From: Bacteroidales bacterium M3
GTDB taxonomy: Bacteria > Bacteroidota > Bacteroidia > Bacteroidales > Muribaculaceae
Direction of reading: 5' to 3'
DNA length: 6,909 nt
Assembly: GCA_001689445.1 (NCBI GenBank)
Contig: LUJN01000022.1
Coordinates: forward strand, 1,997 to 8,905
The notes under the pieces were generated by a model. That model did no database searches, was not told where the DNA came from, and was given only the letters and a program-made list of their open reading frames with translations. Numbering within the stretch: position 1 is the stretch's first letter; each line of letters begins with the position of its first letter. Below, in pieces: positions 5,634-6,909 of this stretch. The position numbers and the translations under genes are program-made.

Positions 5634-6038
5634 ATGCCTACAATTCAGCAATTAGTAAGAAAAGGACGCGTAGCTCTTGAGGATAAGAGTAAGTCTCCCG
5701 CCCTCGACAGCTGCCCCCAGCGTCGCGGTGTGTGCGTGAGAGTTTATACCACCACCCCCAAGAAGCCTAACTCGGCAATGCGTAAGGTGGCCCGTGTGCG
5801 CCTCACCAACGGCAAGGAAGTCAACTCCTACATCCCCGGTGAAGGCCACAACCTCCAGGAGCACTCTATCGTACTCGTGCGCGGCGGTCGTGTGAAGGAC
5901 CTCCCCGGTGTACGTTACCACATCGTGCGCGGTACCCTCGACACATCCGGCGTCAAAGACCGCACCCAGCGTCGCTCCAAGTATGGCGCGAAGCGTCCGA
6001 AACCGGGAGCTGCACCCGCCGCAAAGGGCAAGAAGTAA
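5634..6038 (+). CDS. rpsL: 30S ribosomal protein S12
   Basis: S12 sits at the decoding centre of the small ribosomal subunit and contributes to tRNA selection and translational accuracy. The 134-residue product matches the family throughout: CPQRRGVCVRVYTTTPKKPN (27-46), EGHNLQEHS (70-78) and GGRVKDLPGVRYH (84-96). Lys43 and Lys88, the positions mutated in streptomycin resistance, are both the wild-type lysine. Asp89, the site of methylthiolation by RimO in other bacteria, is present. The C-terminal tail after KRPKPG is rich in Ala and Lys and slightly longer than in E. coli. The start lies behind an A-rich leader without a Shine-Dalgarno, normal for Bacteroidetes. It is the first gene of the str operon. 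Confidence 0.98.
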   Translation: MPTIQQLVRKGRVALEDKSKSPALDSCPQRRGVCVRVYTTTPKKPNSAMRKVARVRLTNGKEVNSYIPGEGHNLQEHSIVLVRGGRVKDLPGVRYHIVRGTLDTSGVKDRTQRRSKYGAKRPKPGAAPAAKGKK

Positions 6039-6142
6039 TCAAGCCCCGCGCAACGCAGCAAAACGACAAAAACAACAAATAAGTTAAAACAGAGTAACCA
6101 AACTTCGTTTTTGATTTATTGGAAAGCTAAAATGGTTGAGTA

Positions 6143-6165
6143 AACGGGGCAAGAGAGCCGCCGTT
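6143..6165 (+). promoter_or_regulatory. Stem-loop in the rpsL-rpsG spacer
   Basis: AACGG (6143-6147) pairs with CCGTT (6161-6165) and GGC (6148-6150) with GCC (6157-6159), leaving one bulged G (6160) and the loop AAGAGA. It is the most GC-rich structure in an otherwise A-rich 178-nt spacer and lies 51 nt before the rpsG start. In E. coli, S7 represses its own translation by binding the rpsL-rpsG spacer. An equivalent role here is inference from position. No T-run follows, so a terminator is unlikely. Confidence 0.45.
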
Positions 6166-6216
6166 GAAGATACGATAGCACAGCCAAGCAAACAAAAACA
6201 CAATTGATTGTAAAAA

Positions 6217-6693
6217 ATGAGAAAGGCAAAACCTAAGAAGCGGGTCGTTCTCCCCGATCCCGTTTTCAACGATGTAAGAGTATCCAAGTTCGTTAACCAC
6301 CTGATGTATGACGGCAAGAAGAATACTGCTTATTCGATATTCTATACCGCACTTGAGACTGTGAAGTCGAAACTGCCCAACGAGGAGAAGACCGCTCTCG
6401 AAATATGGAAGAAAGCACTCGAGAACGTAACTCCGCAGGTCGAGGTTAAGTCGCGCCGTGTAGGTGGCGCAACATTCCAGGTCCCCACCGAAATCCGTCC
6501 CGACCGCAAGGAGTCAATCTCTATGAAAAACCTTATCCTCTATGCCCGCAAGCGCGGCGGCAAGACTATGGCCGACAAACTCGCTGCGGAGATTGTAGAC
6601 GCATTCAACGATCAGGGTGGCGCGTTCAAGCGCAAGGAAGACATGCACAAGATGGCTGAGGCCAACCGCGCATTCGCCCACTTCCGTTTCTAA
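6217..6693 (+). CDS. rpsG: 30S ribosomal protein S7
   Basis: S7 is a primary 16S rRNA-binding protein that nucleates assembly of the 30S head and lines the E-site tRNA exit. The 158-residue product has the family landmarks LPDPVFNDVRVSKFVNHLM (12-30), ALENVTPQVEVKSRRVGGAT (67-86), QVPTEIRPDRK, LYARKRGGKTMADKLA and the C-terminal EDMHKMAEANRAFAHFRF. The N-terminus MRKAKPKKR is the Bacteroidetes form. The start follows an A-rich stretch (6187-6216) with no Shine-Dalgarno. The long spacer after rpsL and the 37-nt gap to fusA fit a single str transcript. In E. coli S7 is the translational repressor of this operon. Confidence 0.98.
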   Translation: MRKAKPKKRVVLPDPVFNDVRVSKFVNHLMYDGKKNTAYSIFYTALETVKSKLPNEEKTALEIWKKALENVTPQVEVKSRRVGGATFQVPTEIRPDRKESISMKNLILYARKRGGKTMADKLAAEIVDAFNDQGGAFKRKEDMHKMAEANRAFAHFRF

Positions 6694-6730
6694 TCTCTTT
6701 CATCGGTAACACATATAGATTCTTACTCTA

Positions 6731-6909
6731 ATGGCAAAATCTGACGAACAGTTAAAATATACCCGTAATATCGGTATTATGGCTCACATCGACGCCGGTA
6801 AAACCACCACGTCGGAGCGTATTCTTTTCTATACGGGTAAAACCCACAAGATCGGTGAGGTGCACGAAGGCGGCGCCACGATGGACTGGATGGTGCAGGA
6901 GCAGGAGCG
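6731..6909 (+). CDS. fusA: Elongation factor G, N-terminal fragment cut by the window edge
   Basis: EF-G is the GTPase that drives translocation of tRNA and mRNA on the ribosome and, with RRF, ribosome recycling. The first 59 codons are present. They include the P-loop AHIDAGKTT (18-26, with the GTP-binding Lys24 and Thr25) and ILFYTGKTHKIGEVHEGGATMDWM, a standard EF-G start that leads into switch I. The reading is cut just after EQE, before the expected GITI segment, only because the window ends. The ATG follows the rpsG stop by 37 nt, the usual str operon order. Confidence 0.97.
   Translation, partial: MAKSDEQLKYTRNIGIMAHIDAGKTTTSERILFYTGKTHKIGEVHEGGATMDWMVQEQE

Noticed and set aside
6110..6138. 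Internal promoter before rpsG
   Set aside because: TTTG at 6110-6113 is not followed at 19-21 nt by a TAnnTTTG match; the nearest sequence, TAAAATGG (6128-6135), fits neither spacing nor consensus.

Overview
The window looks like a chromosomal segment from a Bacteroidales bacterium, probably of the Muribaculaceae type. Three things point there. Two promoters match the Bacteroidetes pattern (TTTG at -33, TAnnTTTG at -7). Start codons lack Shine-Dalgarno sequences and are preceded by A-rich tracts. Several proteins are typical of the phylum, including an alternative GlmU-like protein and a CPA2 antiporter with a long cytoplasmic tail. The family-level assignment is inference.

Left part (1-3510). 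Degenerate octamer repeats run into a near-perfect promoter (75-105). It drives a CPA2-family cation:proton antiporter (137-2302) and, 14 nt downstream, a GlmU-like sugar nucleotidyltransferase/left-handed beta-helix acyltransferase (2317-3510). The two genes are probably cotranscribed. Both are GC-rich and look like core genome.

Middle part (3511-5465). This is an accessory-looking insert. A REP-associated tyrosine transposase (RAYT, 3613-4167) is surrounded by four copies of a REP-like element, each a GTAG(G) foot followed by a short hairpin. One copy lies upstream, one lies antisense inside the RAYT reading frame, and two form a converging pair (4203-4294) downstream. Next comes an integral membrane acyltransferase-3 gene, a type that often O-acylates surface polysaccharides. 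Its natural start at 4327 is separated from the body of the gene by an eight-G tract that puts the two out of frame. One extra G, loss of two, or a -1 ribosomal slip would restore a complete 379-residue protein. This makes it a strong candidate for a phase-variable surface-modification gene.

Right part (5454-6909). This is the start of the str operon: rpsL, rpsG and the first 59 codons of fusA. A consensus promoter (5454-5485) begins inside the last codons of the acyltransferase gene and produces a leader of about 140 nt holding a nested stem-loop. A second compact stem-loop lies in the 178-nt rpsL-rpsG spacer, the place where S7 exerts translational feedback in E. coli. Every stretch of more than 150 nt without a gene (4168-4326, 5466-5633, 6039-6216) holds identifiable repeat or regulatory structure.
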